DNA of 64,000 bases from Conservatibacter flavescens (GTDB lineage Bacteria > Pseudomonadota > Gammaproteobacteria > Enterobacterales > Pasteurellaceae). A model generated the notes under the pieces. It saw only the letters and a program-made list of their open reading frames with translations, had not been told where the DNA came from and did no database searches. Position 1 is the first letter of the stretch. Each line of letters starts with the position of its first letter. The position numbers and the translations under genes were made by a program. Location of the stretch: assembly GCF_002795425.1 (NCBI RefSeq), contig NZ_PHHA01000003.1:1-64000 (forward strand), given 5' to 3'. Positions 13,701 through 19,299 of the stretch are shown piece after piece.

Positions 13701-14244
13701 GGTTGGCGATAATCACTTCGGCTTTTTTCCCCGCCACTTCCACATAACCTTTCATCACACTGGGGTTATTCGACGTGACTTCATTTAAAATCACTTTGGC
13801 TTCCCCTCTAGCTAAATAAGGGTTACCTTGCACCAGGCCGGCTTGTTGGGTTTGAGTGGCTTTGCGGCTGTTATTTAAAATAGCGCCTTTTTCGGCCACG
13901 TTGAAATCATGGTATTTATTATGGGAAAGGCCTTTGTCATTTGGGGTTTGAATATTGACTTGAGGAAGGCCATTTGCGGTTTGGAGAATAATGGGCTGTT
14001 GGGATTTCGGGGCATTGGGGTCAGCTTTAATAATGAGGGTTTCGGCCAATGCGCTGGAAGAAAATGCCACAAATCCTAAGGCACAATATAAACTAAAAAT
14101 TAAGGGTTTTAACACCGCACTTTGGTGTCCCAATCCTCCCGTTGATTCGCTGTGTGCTTTACCCGCCGATTTAGCTAATTCGGAGGTGACGACAAGGCGT
14201 TGTAAGGTGCGACTAAAGATAACGCGGAAGATTTGGTTGTTCAT
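1798..14244 (-). CDS. Giant filamentous haemagglutinin / CdiA-type contact-dependent inhibition exoprotein
   Basis: A 4148-residue TpsA exoprotein in one uninterrupted frame. Residues 1-67 are an extended signal peptide (MNNQIFRVIFSRTLQRLVV... ending SSALA). Residues 68-310 are the TPS secretion domain, with NPNG at 181-184 and the paired cysteines CDGC at 187-190. A long array of about 20-residue FHA-1 beta-helix repeats (LDNQQGK/LNNQQG type) follows to roughly residue 1900. A Tyr/Pro/Trp-rich non-repetitive stretch at about 2030-2260 matches the position and character of the CdiA receptor-binding domain. FHA-2 type repeats start near 2650, then an Ala-rich pre-toxin domain, VENN at 3958-3961 and a 187-residue variable tail. 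The family is exported by a TpsB/CdiB pore and delivers the tail to neighbouring cells; it may also act as an adhesin. No TpsB gene lies beside it. The gene starts 57 bases behind the truD stop; AGGAT sits 8 bases before its ATG. Confidence 0.93.
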   Translation of the reverse strand: MNNQIFRVIFSRTLQRLVVTSELAKSAGKAHSESTGGLGHQSAVLKPLIFSLYCALGFVAFSSSALAETLIIKADPNAPKSQQPIILQTANGLPQVNIQTPNDKGLSHNKYHDFNVAEKGAILNNSRKATQTQQAGLVQGNPYLARGEAKVILNEVTSNNPSVMKGYVEVAGKKAEVIIANPNGLHCDGCGIINADRATITTGKPQIHQGDIDSYRVEKGKVKVSSKGMDNSRVDYTDILAREAEINAGIWTGKKLNVVTGQNQIKRGSTDQDLQINHIKTSEKNPQNTPHFALDVSELGGMYAGKIHLVGTEQGLGVRNAGHIGASAETLVIDSQGRVVNSGTLNAQGEVNITAQHGVSNTGKIENRQGNIRLNSQGDIQQDGSIVARGGEVQGNTKNTLRQKGETVAKNAIRYRAKSIEADKTALLAAGVSVNDTAQGEVRTLSAQSAQGADITIQADEKATLQGRHLAAGKVQLTASEVDLNHSQTSAYGLNVKAAQGEIQANHAVMIVEDNLNLTTPTWLQTQASYLRGKKITTEQRTLDTRNAVWEQTGKDPFTLEVAGTLENKGGQFKTQGDFTIKSQGVNNREGSLIANGKLSIYAGKGQVDSTGGALLAADDLNITSGALINNHGVIQSNQNVTLHTQGQALFNQQTLTNEQNKGIVALGTLTLHAADVHNQQGRILAKQALNLSAQQIANQQGDMRSVESVLDINTHQQTFNNQAGKLYAKSTLSINSGTLENTQGAILSEQDISLNTHAHALINQDTQSSDRGIIALGKLGLQSAEFDNQQGYLASGDHLTLSAKSVGNTDGVIQSGQGLKLIADEVSNHRGLISVKTTAEIAAHNSFAQTQGQLGASELNLKTGYLKSEQQSLITADRAHLQVSGQFDHQQSRLNTLEQLTIQSQALNNRLGIMNSVAGNVNIHTQQQQLDNTQGQITAKGDVLLDTGALDNRAGLIHGQQTIHIDTHAQRLINQQTQGKNQGILANGRLTLRAGEVDNTQGTIVAKSDMVTVNTPRLLNQSGILQSGGDLSLQTQRIENSQGLISGVHRVDLTATDGLLQAAGKIGAGELVLNAGTLQSTENSLISVENATVNVTHELVNAKSEISATKQIRLISQALNNQQGLLLTKQGDIAIDTQLYGLDNQQGKILAGQGVTIDSGAFNNQFGEVVGKTGMALNTHRQTLNNQAGKLLSQRHLTIRAGELTNEQGYIQATQQADIQLGSATLNNRLGVIASGTDLRLTAGTVHNDKGDMSARHLNAEIAHLYQQNGAIQTDGRFILRASGEVLSTHYSRLSGEEIDIQAGGQLDNAQSEIIAKNQGTIRSQQLNNTAGALVAEQGDLTIDTQKQQVVNQQGKLSAGNRLSIQSGELDNQQGLIQSRVGMVIHTHQGNLNNQNTQGEQQGIISLGTLALTTQQLLNQTGYLLSQADQTLHTQSIDNTRGVLASFGNQTLDAKQHIRNNSGRISGETTHITAQSLDNQAGLVQGNAELDIQVQGALNNQQGQVKGKNRVEIVAGSVDNSMTGQIRAVEGRLSLSSVGQLNNAQGYITAQQQAILKAQSLNNQQGTVYNEQGSLDVAIAQHLDNQQGRVIGKDKLRITSQSLLNQQGALYAETQGNLHITGRLDNQQNGKIHGLGDMAIEADYLDNRGGEIRAQETLDLRINTAIDNQKVAATGSFIESGNKLILHTQSLNNAQTRAASETMTQGILASEMTLSAQRVNNQQGKIHVRTQGHLNIAQVLENQLGDITGGALTIEGKALGINNQNGRLQAERGLSITVDHVSTDGHLEGQDIHIRQQKDFVTNAGIHADRSLTISTAGDVINRHQLYADERVHLSGRHITNEVNGRISSAYTHLTAKEDLTNEGLINSVSADENGKTVLQVGGKLLNTGKGRIYGDHIALEADVIENRDKAYDKDNILSAVVASRGRLDLAAREIYNQTDHYLSDNQTGAMLFSVGEMTLGRRLNSEHRAQGKADALYNNSSIIETESGGIALNITRINNKNIHFDVEHVQTGKAPTDITKRDEKKLNQTYIVPMGSNERHKLEDYHLNPLNGDNREVNIDNPYIPMSLLRWAGWSRAGQLVYKGDGAEPVVLKPGDVITPDTPLAIRDEMHCEYSNGKESCAYIPAGQYGMDSPIWAHFGVEPPQEPQPPFPFDDLVEQPWFVQEEWFTEDNEFIPPKKPSILKMSPAEFEARWVKWSYYVKHIRPLENWERKYQTSLEAVDKGIEEHNKKRLGALADKHYRSFWQLHFNHHRVDESTVLKTVPGQILAGGKLAFDSESFVNDRSVVIAGQTLSLKEDIENIDEEGLHRVTDSGRKVFTFGKWRGGFRRYIQRRWENSGEYVRQIETPFDMHIFRVEENVNYGDNKRADDSLKNKVQHTLVLSDVNAQADALSAQGLLGLGALNTYGAGAFTSIANQAREVEQTTSAGENGQTVNPTPLTGALEAFHALDSTGEKTITPMDSMRQLTRIELNAEQEVRSIQPNLVIPNNVLYRLNAAPNSGVLVETDPDFTQQKRWLSTDYMFNALRYEPNQSQKRLGDGFYEQRLVREQINRLTGRHGLGHNQEFEAQYRRLMDAGVTFAQQFNLRPGIRLSPSQVAQLTSDIVWLENESVRLPNGEIAQVLVPKVYAVVKKDDVTGNGTLLSGQQVTHQGGNVENSGTILGRELVRFDSESIRNTGNISGDAIIGQIKGNMDNIGGSLEADKGILLNIAGNFTHSSTTHTSQSNVAGHQRTDTIIGRKGLLHVKGEDGVLQINANNIDIQGADILNEGQGQTRLTAKNQLNLTALSVGFDEKLGGGNHYRHEQVSEAVTARIKGQGDVVLQGRDIYSEGAKLDAQKRLVALAENDVVLDGAKNSTHFEESHRYKSGSGLSRSRKETFDSVSREFQQGTTLVGSSIHVSAGHDVKGRGLGALATEGDIVIQAKNNLTLDSDTNTLNETHWEKRKKSGLSGSLKGGVAEIGIGTSREKKQETGAQTQLSQSHLIAQQGNLTLVAKNQVNLSSVVAEADKDIHIQGAEVSILAATESQQSQYKHEQRSAGVGTNMVYNPVQLAKSLYSQREQEGATNSLVGKSVTGEEVFRKTLERTLNGASPYLRAKRQSLNQEGYQETAIGSELRAGGNLSVVATEGDITMQGGVLTAGGDALFQAKHNVTFDVATNTQHQTAQKRATGGEINGMKEPSTSVSGYHNKNLAEGETRHEQGAVLSIGGKTQVIGQQGNVTFKGTNLVSEGDIDVYAGKDINITTAETRTRQSDNLRNYGRGEAVISETERFSGYSRQINNQDGETVTHSQSRLASLGGKIHAYAGQDFNQKSGQLLAKNKIEISAEQINLTTAHNTQTEKQHGSDLKIGNFSRVSSPIIDLVNTMENTYRTAKDKEASDRLKAADLLGLAAQGYTLNNAVNSVLNGTREATLFRAESGIGYNHSRTDQTLAQSQSLSNSLNSKAITLQSRSGDINLAHTELTSRDEQGNRIQGSRVTLDSANQLNITAGEHQFTQTGRSQSVGEEVGTAFSAGAQTGWSVYGKAGYGNSRSQDNRTTYQNSLIDTEQLNLRSQGETNLTGVTALAKRIDTDIGGNLTIKSLQDQQQQSSSGMNAGVKVEFGFGTAWNLSLSASGNKARSHFEQVGNQSGLFAEEGGYHIQAKNVHLEGGTISSTNPDNSELATNQLTFKDIHNQSRLQAMSASGSAAYGNDTYSGKDITGASPGLPLLSQEHAQSVTKATLTEGNITLNKDSAPIHTSANALGINTDLSKANPQLNGPKDIHKTLAEQSKLSDSVGKIASASQSYASQRAKQAAEKGDTEEAKKWQTGGEYKRNLDMATAILTGALAGQSVESIAAKGASPLVNNAIKQATEGNPEANILAHTLWSAIETHLSGGNALAGAVAGGSAEALAPILAEKLYGKSASELTEAEKQHIVGLSSIAGGILSAATAHTGDTSSTVTTLANAALGADTAKSAVENNFLKPIMESQEQVIQWKLLGEGNNIKKSLEEQVVGEIKEDAVDAIDKYAPHYISLGIQIYGVGGKSAINLRNGDVVTGWSFSSVVLPNRIGLSSNANLGWIANLEPSDLKTVKGERNTGNTITRTIEGNSIGGNACYKLSCIGYSQTITNNKNDKKFHTLEIGIGMGGSGIGIGQERTYKIGNILGNK
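1801..2373 (-). other. VENN-delimited C-terminal toxin region of the CdiA-like protein
   Basis: Residues 3958-4148 of the exoprotein. VENN is encoded at 2362-2373 and everything after it is the exchangeable effector in the CdiA family. The 187 residues have an acidic/amphipathic entry (about 40 residues, EEQVVGEIKEDAVDAIDKY), then a Gly/Asn/Ser-rich beta-like body with a cysteine pair (NACYKLSC) and a tail of alternating Gly/Ile (IGIGMGGSGIGIG). I do not recognise the toxin class: no nuclease HxxH, HNH or ADP-ribosylase motif is visible. The alternating glycine strands and the membrane-anchored immunity candidate would suit an envelope-directed or pore-type effector, but that is inference. 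Confidence 0.65.
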
Positions 14245-14301
14245 AATTGGTATCCTAAAAAAATCAAAATATATACAAAACTAAATAAATCATTCAGATA
14301 T

Positions 14302-15315
14302 TTATTCTTCAAACATCACTAATTCACGTACTAATGCTGTTGCATAACTGCCAGCAGGTAAATAAAAACCTAAGCGTAACCCTTCTGGCTCAAACTGCCA
14401 TTGAAAATTCTGTGCCTGCATGAGTATTGGGCGACGCGCAGATTTTAAGCGTTCTTGTTGCATTAAATGTAGCAATTCTTGATGCTCTACTACAATAGAT
14501 TGTTCAAAAAGTGCGGTCATTTTTTCCCAATTTTCGCCAATTAATGCGGCGGTGAGGAGAATATCTTGTTTGTTTAATCGCGCCTGTAATTCCGCTAAAT
14601 TTTGCTGTTCATCCACCACAAACCAGCTATGGGAACCATTCAGTTGCACAATATCACCAAACAATACTTGATGGCCTAATGCTTGTTCAAGTCGCTGAGA
14701 CACTATCAGGTTAAATACTTCACTTCTCGCCGCCGACAAATAAAAGCTACGTTTTTTACGATCTTTAACCTTAATTTCTCCTTTTGCCCAGCGCATAGCC
14801 TGGATTAGATTATGACCATCTCGTCCAAAACGTTGTTCGGTGAAGTAGTTAGGAAAACCCGATATTTTTAGTGTTTCCAAACGCTTTGTCATGGATTCTG
14901 TTTCGACTACATGACGTAACAAGATCTCGAAATGATTACCGTCTAAACTGCCTATGCGAATTTTACGATGGTGTCGCGTGACTTTTAAAATTTCTACGCC
15001 ATCTAAATGAAATTGGGTAAAGTCAGGGGTATCTTGTCCTGGCATTTGTAAACAAAACCATTGTTCTGTGATTCCTTTGCGATCTTTTAAACCGGCATAA
15101 CTCATATTGCGTGGTGACACATTAGCGAATTCAGCCAGTTTTTCCCCAACAAATAAGGTATTACAATCGGTTTTGCGTACATAAACCGCAACAAATTCAC
15201 CGTCCCCCGATAAAGGGTAGCCCAGTTCTTCTTTGACAATAAAATCTCTATATTCTGACTTTAACAGCGCGGTCTGGTCTGGAGGTGTTTGGAGATAATT
15301 AAGTTGTTGCATCAT
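14302..15315 (-). CDS. truD: tRNA pseudouridine synthase D (tRNA-Glu U13)
   Basis: Isomerises uridine 13 to pseudouridine in tRNA. The signature [15 protein letters not shown] carries the catalytic aspartate of the TruD family, and the N-terminal block [25 protein letters not shown] is the family's usual start. The frame is open to an ATG at 15351 directly after ispF, but the family N-terminus (M-Q-x-L-x-Y-L) begins at 15315, giving about 337 residues. That start is preferred, though no strong ribosome site marks either. A small hairpin (GGGCG-GTAA-CGCCC) lies between the two candidate starts. Last gene of ftsB-ispD-ispF-truD, the same order as in other gammaproteobacteria. The haemagglutinin gene follows after only 57 bases. 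Confidence 0.92.
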   Translation of the reverse strand: MMQQLNYLQTPPDQTALLKSEYRDFIVKEELGYPLSGDGEFVAVYVRKTDCNTLFVGEKLAEFANVSPRNMSYAGLKDRKGITEQWFCLQMPGQDTPDFTQFHLDGVEILKVTRHHRKIRIGSLDGNHFEILLRHVVETESMTKRLETLKISGFPNYFTEQRFGRDGHNLIQAMRWAKGEIKVKDRKKRSFYLSAARSEVFNLIVSQRLEQALGHQVLFGDIVQLNGSHSWFVVDEQQNLAELQARLNKQDILLTAALIGENWEKMTALFEQSIVVEHQELLHLMQQERLKSARRPILMQAQNFQWQFEPEGLRLGFYLPAGSYATALVRELVMFEE

Positions 15316-15351
15316 TTTTATTTTACACATTAGCTGGGCGTTACCGCCCAT

Positions 15352-15825
15352 TTATTTCAGTAATAACACGACGGCTTCACAAGCGATACCCTCGCCACGT
15401 CCGGTAAAACCGAGCTTTTCGGAGGTAGTGGCTTTCACATTCACTTGATCTAAATGACAAGCGAGATCGGTGGCAATCACCGTACGCATCGCATCAATGT
15501 GTGGTCGCATTTTTGGCGCTTGCGCAATAATGGTGACATCAATATTACCGATTTTATAGCCTTTTTCTTGAACCTGACGAAAAGCCTCACGCAATAAAAT
15601 ACGGCTGTCTATATCTTTAAATTGTTGATCCGTATCAGGAAATAATTTGCCTATATCACCTAATGCAACCGCACCAAGCAAAGCATCTGTCAATGCATGC
15701 AAAGCGACATCCCCATCGGAATGAGCAATAAATCCTGTGTGATAAGGGATTTCCACGCCACCAATTATCAAAGGACGATCTTGCCCAAACGCATGAACAT
15801 CAAAGCCATGTCCAATTCGTATCAT
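15352..15825 (-). CDS. ispF: 2-C-methyl-D-erythritol 2,4-cyclodiphosphate synthase
   Basis: Fifth enzyme of the MEP isoprenoid pathway. It cyclises CDP-methylerythritol 2-phosphate to MEcPP with release of CMP, in the cytoplasm. At 157 residues it has the family's normal size. The N-terminus [12 protein letters not shown] holds the metal-binding Asp and His, [18 protein letters not shown] is the conserved substrate/metal block, and [15 protein letters not shown] is the C-terminal signature. The start overlaps the end of ispD by one base, so the two are translationally coupled. Identification is secure. Confidence 0.97.
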   Translation of the reverse strand: MIRIGHGFDVHAFGQDRPLIIGGVEIPYHTGFIAHSDGDVALHALTDALLGAVALGDIGKLFPDTDQQFKDIDSRILLREAFRQVQEKGYKIGNIDVTIIAQAPKMRPHIDAMRTVIATDLACHLDQVNVKATTSEKLGFTGRGEGIACEAVVLLLK

Positions 15826-16514
15826 TATCTTCTCCCTAAATAAAATTCCGCTAAAGCCAAATCTTCCGAGCGTGTGATTTTAATATTATCAGAACGCCCT
15901 GCCACCAAATGAGGCTGAAAACCGGCAAATTCCATTGCTGAGGCCTCATCAGTCACCACCCAGCCCGCTTCTTTTGCTTGTTTGAGCGCCCCTAATAAGC
16001 GCCGAGCATTAAAAAATTGAGGGGTCAGCGCCAACCACAACTGGCTGCGATCTTCTGTACATAAAATTCGCTGAAAATCCACCGCTCTTTTTATCGTATC
16101 AACCGCAGGGATCGCTAAAATCCCTCCATGTTCATCATCAACCGCCAGCAATTTGTCCAAATCTTCATGGCGCAAACAAGGGCGCGCAGCATCATGCACT
16201 AATGCCCACGTCTGTTCGGGATTTTCAATACAACACAATCCCGCAAACACGGAATCGGCGCGGGTCTCTCCCCCTTGAACTAATTGGATTTTGGGGTGTT
16301 TAATAATCGGTAGTTGTCCAATAAACCTGTCATTCGGCGCAATGGCTAAGATAATTTTTTCAATAATCGGATAGTCTAATAAACGTTGTAAGGTATGCTC
16401 TAACACCGTTTTTCCGTGTAACATTAAGTATTGTTTTGGGCGATCGGCTTGCATACGACTTCCCACCCCAGCTGCCGGTACGACAGCAATAATATTTCGA
16501 GAAAGTGCAGTCAT
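15825..16514 (-). CDS. ispD: 2-C-methyl-D-erythritol 4-phosphate cytidylyltransferase
   Basis: Third step of the MEP pathway: transfers CMP from CTP to methylerythritol 4-phosphate. The protein has 229 residues. The nucleotide-binding N-terminus [20 protein letters not shown] contains the Gly-rich loop with Arg and Lys that bind CTP, and [10 protein letters not shown] is the second family signature. It starts 2 bases after the ftsB stop and overlaps ispF by one base, so ftsB-ispD-ispF-truD is probably one transcript. A degenerate uptake word (AAAGTGCAGTC) lies at the very start of the gene. Confidence 0.97.
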   Translation of the reverse strand: MTALSRNIIAVVPAAGVGSRMQADRPKQYLMLHGKTVLEHTLQRLLDYPIIEKIILAIAPNDRFIGQLPIIKHPKIQLVQGGETRADSVFAGLCCIENPEQTWALVHDAARPCLRHEDLDKLLAVDDEHGGILAIPAVDTIKRAVDFQRILCTEDRSQLWLALTPQFFNARRLLGALKQAKEAGWVVTDEASAMEFAGFQPHLVAGRSDNIKITRSEDLALAEFYLGRR

Positions 16515-16516
16515 TT

Positions 16517-16795
16517 TTATTTATTTTCTTTTACAACACGATAAAAAGTTTCATCTGGTTTTACCATTTCATAGGTGAGGCGCGCACGCTCTTCTACAGC
16601 ATCAATCCCCTCTTTGAGATCTTTGATTTCTGCTGCAACCAGTTGATTACGTTGGGAAAGTTTTTCATTCTCTGCTTTTTGTATGGCAATTTCTTCCCCG
16701 ATATTTCGATAGGTAGAATAACCGTTTTTTCCAAACCAAAAGTTATATTGGAAATAGACTAAAAGCCCAGCTAGGATAAAAATAAATATACGCAT
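16517..16795 (-). CDS. ftsB: Cell division protein FtsB (septal FtsQLB complex)
   Basis: A 92-residue bitopic membrane protein. A short cytoplasmic end is followed by one membrane helix (about residues 3-20, [19 protein letters not shown]), then a periplasmic coiled coil rich in Glu/Lys/Gln (about 30-70). The motif NFWFGKNGY just after the helix is typical of FtsB. The protein joins FtsL and FtsQ to activate septal peptidoglycan synthesis. Its place directly upstream of ispD is conserved in gammaproteobacteria. It is the first gene of the cluster; the 125 bases upstream hold its promoter and the terminator hairpin of the next operon. Confidence 0.93.
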   Translation of the reverse strand: MRIFIFILAGLLVYFQYNFWFGKNGYSTYRNIGEEIAIQKAENEKLSQRNQLVAAEIKDLKEGIDAVEERARLTYEMVKPDETFYRVVKENK

Positions 16796-16920
16796 AATTT
16801 GAAATTCTGAAATGAAATAATCAGGATTCGAGGATCCTAAACAAGATAAGTGATAGTTTACCTTGAAATGGCATTTTTAGGCAATGTAAACCCGTATTTG
16901 AATGAAAATGTCACCTATTT

Positions 16921-16947
16921 CGCTCTTATTTATAAAAAATAAGAGCG
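16921..16947 (-). terminator. Hairpin behind the phosphatase/ABC operon
   Basis: An 11-base perfect stem, CGCTCTTATTT (16921-16931) with AAATAAGAGCG (16937-16947) and a 5-base loop, lies 20 bases past the stop of the ABC permease gene. There is no strong T tract after the stem on the minus strand, so it may be a weak terminator or a 3'-stabilising hairpin. Confidence 0.55.
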
Positions 16948-16967
16948 ATGTTTAAAGTCGACATCAA

Positions 16968-18161
16968 TCAATCTTTATTGAGGATCTGTGTTGGCGATTG
17001 TCGATATAATATAAACGATGGGATCAATGCGATACACATCGCAATGATAAATAAAAGGAATAAGTGGTAAGCATCCTCCCCTTGTAAATAAACTGGCATT
17101 GCAAAACCACTTTTTGCACTCAGTGCATTTGCAATCACTTGAGCAACCATATAACCCAGCATAGTTCCTAACACCATCGCGATCACAACTAATAAAAGCA
17201 AGCTTAACCATGCGAATAATAAAATTTTATGGCGAGGCGCGCCAAATATACGCCAAGCCGCGATTTGGCGTTGTTGCTGACGAAAATAAAGGACAATCAC
17301 CATCATTAAGGCAGTCGCTACCAAAATTTGAGTAATACTGGCAATCCAAGTCAATACGGTTTTGCTGTCTCCTAAAATACTATAGATTTTAACGAGTACT
17401 TCCGCAGGAAATAAGGCTTGAGTATGTTCATTACGATATTGCGCACGTAAATTATAAGCGGCCGAAAAGGTTTTGGGCTTAACAATAATCGCAGAAACCC
17501 CTAAATCAGCATGTTCATGCGCATCTTCGTGTGCGTGTGTGTCCTCATGATCATGATGTGCATGAATATCCCAAATACTTTCTATTGGCACTAATATGGC
17601 ACTATCCCAAATACTTTGTTCTTCGGGTAACACGCCAACCACTCGATATTCCACAGCCTCATGCGCATGCGCCCCACTCTCTCCGATTTGTCCATGCACA
17701 GGAGAAAAAACATCTCCAATATTCAAGCCGGTTTTCTTACCCACTACGGCTTCATAATGCTGTTCGAAATTACGCCCTTGCTGCAAGGTATAGTTGTGCG
17801 CAATAAAGGCTTTATTAGTCCCCACCAGTGGCATGCCTTGATAGAAATCACCAAAGGCTAACGGCGCAGCCCATTGTACCTGTGGATTTTTCTCTAATTC
17901 GGTTAAATGTTGAGTAGGAATAAGTGGCAACATTGCTGGCTGTAAATATACTGTGGATAATACTAGTTGTGTTTCGCTACCTAAACCACCAATAACGAGA
18001 TCAAACCGCTCCGCTGCTTTCGTGCTTCCTTCACGAAAAGCGCGCTCCTGTAAATTAACCGTCATACTCAGCGCCACTGAAAAAGCGATCAGCAACACAA
18101 TCATTAGGCTACCAAGCGGGTGCTTACGTATATTCAGGCATAATAATTTTAGGCGTAACAT
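16968..18161 (-). CDS. MacB/FtsX-type ABC transporter permease with a histidine-rich periplasmic loop
   Basis: A 397-residue inner-membrane protein with one N-terminal membrane helix (about 18-34), a large periplasmic domain and three C-terminal helices (about 275-395), which is the FtsX/MacB plan. Inside the periplasmic domain residues 200-217 contain eight histidines alternating with Asp/Glu/Ala (HAHHDHEDTHAHEDAHEH), and a second HAH lies at 165-167. Such loops bind Zn or similar metals. It follows the ATPase gene with adjoining ends and lies in one operon with alkaline phosphatase, a zinc/magnesium enzyme. A role in moving Zn or metallating periplasmic protein is inferred. The arrangement with a DUF3299-like protein recalls Zrg-type zinc systems of Vibrio, but no DUF2796 zinc-binding protein is present here. 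Lipoprotein or peptide export cannot be excluded. Confidence 0.8.
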   Translation of the reverse strand: MLRLKLLCLNIRKHPLGSLMIVLLIAFSVALSMTVNLQERAFREGSTKAAERFDLVIGGLGSETQLVLSTVYLQPAMLPLIPTQHLTELEKNPQVQWAAPLAFGDFYQGMPLVGTNKAFIAHNYTLQQGRNFEQHYEAVVGKKTGLNIGDVFSPVHGQIGESGAHAHEAVEYRVVGVLPEEQSIWDSAILVPIESIWDIHAHHDHEDTHAHEDAHEHADLGVSAIIVKPKTFSAAYNLRAQYRNEHTQALFPAEVLVKIYSILGDSKTVLTWIASITQILVATALMMVIVLYFRQQQRQIAAWRIFGAPRHKILLFAWLSLLLLVVIAMVLGTMLGYMVAQVIANALSAKSGFAMPVYLQGEDAYHLFLLFIIAMCIALIPSFILYRQSPTQILNKD

Positions 18162-18833
18162 TTAATCGTCCTTATACTGAATTTGTCCATCTTGTAAGTA
18201 AATACGTAATGCGAGGCTATCTGCAAGGCGTAAGTCATGGGTAGCAACTAATAAGCTACATTTTTCTTGCGTTGCTAAGTCCTTTAAAAGTGCGGTAATA
18301 ATTTGCCCATTTTTTTGATCTAAACTCGCGGTCGGTTCATCGGCTATAATCACTTTCGGTTTTGATAAAAGCGCTCGTGCAATCGCCACGCGTTGCATCT
18401 CACCACGTGATAAACTTTCTACAAGGCGATCAGGGGCAAGAAAATCCATTTTCTCTAATAGGGCATAAGCTCGCTGTTTTACTGCGGTGGGTATTGTCCA
18501 GTGACGAAAACTATAAGGTAGCAATACATTTTCTAGCGCGGTGAGCCCTGTTGTTAAATGAAAGTTTTGCATAATCAATCCAATATGCGCAAAACGCCAG
18601 TTATCACATTGGCTAGCCGAAAGTTGGTGAATATCCGTATTGTCCCATAATACTTGATTGGGTGAGACTGGAATAAGTCCAGTTATAGCATTAAGCAAGG
18701 TCGTTTTGCCCGATCCGGACGGCCCTAAGATGGCTAAATGCTCTCCCGAGTTCAGCTGGAAATCAGGTATGGAAAGTAACGGCTTTTCCTGATTGGGGAC
18801 AGTAATATTGAGTTGTTGAATATGTAATTGCAT
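18162..18833 (-). CDS. ABC transporter ATP-binding protein, LolD/MacB class
   Basis: A 223-residue ATPase. Walker A is GPSGSGKTT, the Q-loop lies near IGLIMQNFHL, the signature is LSRGEMQRVAIARAL, Walker B is VIIADEPTASLD and the switch is ATHDLRLAD. The signature reads LSRGE instead of LSGGE. The frame opens earlier (18887) but that would overlap the preceding gene; the ATG at 18833 starts MQLHIQQLN, has AGGAT upstream and lies 7 bases after the DUF3299-like gene, so it is chosen. It pairs with the His-loop permease that follows directly. One uptake word (AAAAGTGCGGT) is embedded near 18286. Confidence 0.9.
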   Translation of the reverse strand: MQLHIQQLNITVPNQEKPLLSIPDFQLNSGEHLAILGPSGSGKTTLLNAITGLIPVSPNQVLWDNTDIHQLSASQCDNWRFAHIGLIMQNFHLTTGLTALENVLLPYSFRHWTIPTAVKQRAYALLEKMDFLAPDRLVESLSRGEMQRVAIARALLSKPKVIIADEPTASLDQKNGQIITALLKDLATQEKCSLLVATHDLRLADSLALRIYLQDGQIQYKDD

Positions 18834-18840
18834 AACAATC

Positions 18841-19299
18841 CTATAATTCACGAAAAACCGCATCACGTAGCCGTAATAAGCTGACAAATCCCGTATCAGG
18901 ATCTGTCCAACTGCCCTTTTCTAAACGGCCCTCTACTTCAATAATGGCGTTAAATTGTACAAAATTTTGCCGTTTTTTGAGATACACCACTAAAATATCT
19001 TCTGGCCAGTCAGAATCAGAGTCGCAAAATGGGCATAAGGCCATAGGGGTTTTGGTTAGCACAAAAAAGTTTGCATCCGGTTTTAATGGCGGAGCCATGA
19101 AACCTCGAATGGTGACTTTTTTTCCCTCAAGTTCTTTCACTTTGTCACTAAACTCTAAGCCAGTCACGGAAAATTGACCATAAAGCTGATCAAAATTTAA
19201 CGTATTGTTCGCCATGCTGTGAGTGTTTAGCCCCAAAAACAAGAATATACTTAAAAAAAGCGGGATCACTCCCGCTCTTACTGATTTTCTTTTTTGCAT
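18841..19299 (-). CDS. Small exported DUF3299-like protein of the ABC/phosphatase operon
   Basis: A 152-residue protein with a signal peptide (MQKRKSVRAGVIPLFLSIFLFLG, cleavage near residue 30) and a compact OB-like domain. The core GKKVTIRGFMAPPL followed by LCPFCDSDSDWPEDILVVYL resembles DUF3299 proteins found with MacB-type ABC genes. A CPFC pair (CxxC) lies in the middle and could bind metal or form a disulfide. It starts immediately after the alkaline phosphatase stop and is followed 7 bases later by the ATPase, so it belongs to the same transcript. Function is unknown; a periplasmic partner or substrate handler of the transporter is the likeliest role. Confidence 0.75.
   Translation of the reverse strand: MQKRKSVRAGVIPLFLSIFLFLGLNTHSMANNTLNFDQLYGQFSVTGLEFSDKVKELEGKKVTIRGFMAPPLKPDANFFVLTKTPMALCPFCDSDSDWPEDILVVYLKKRQNFVQFNAIIEVEGRLEKGSWTDPDTGFVSLLRLRDAVFREL

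Noticed and set aside
13875-14072. 65-codon minus-strand frame near the fhaB start
   Set aside because: Alternative frame of the TPS domain; the main frame carries signal peptide and the NPNG/CDGC motifs without interruption.
15316-15351. Upstream ATG of truD at 15351
   Set aside because: Would add 12 residues not seen at the family N-terminus; no ribosome site; kept only as an alternative.
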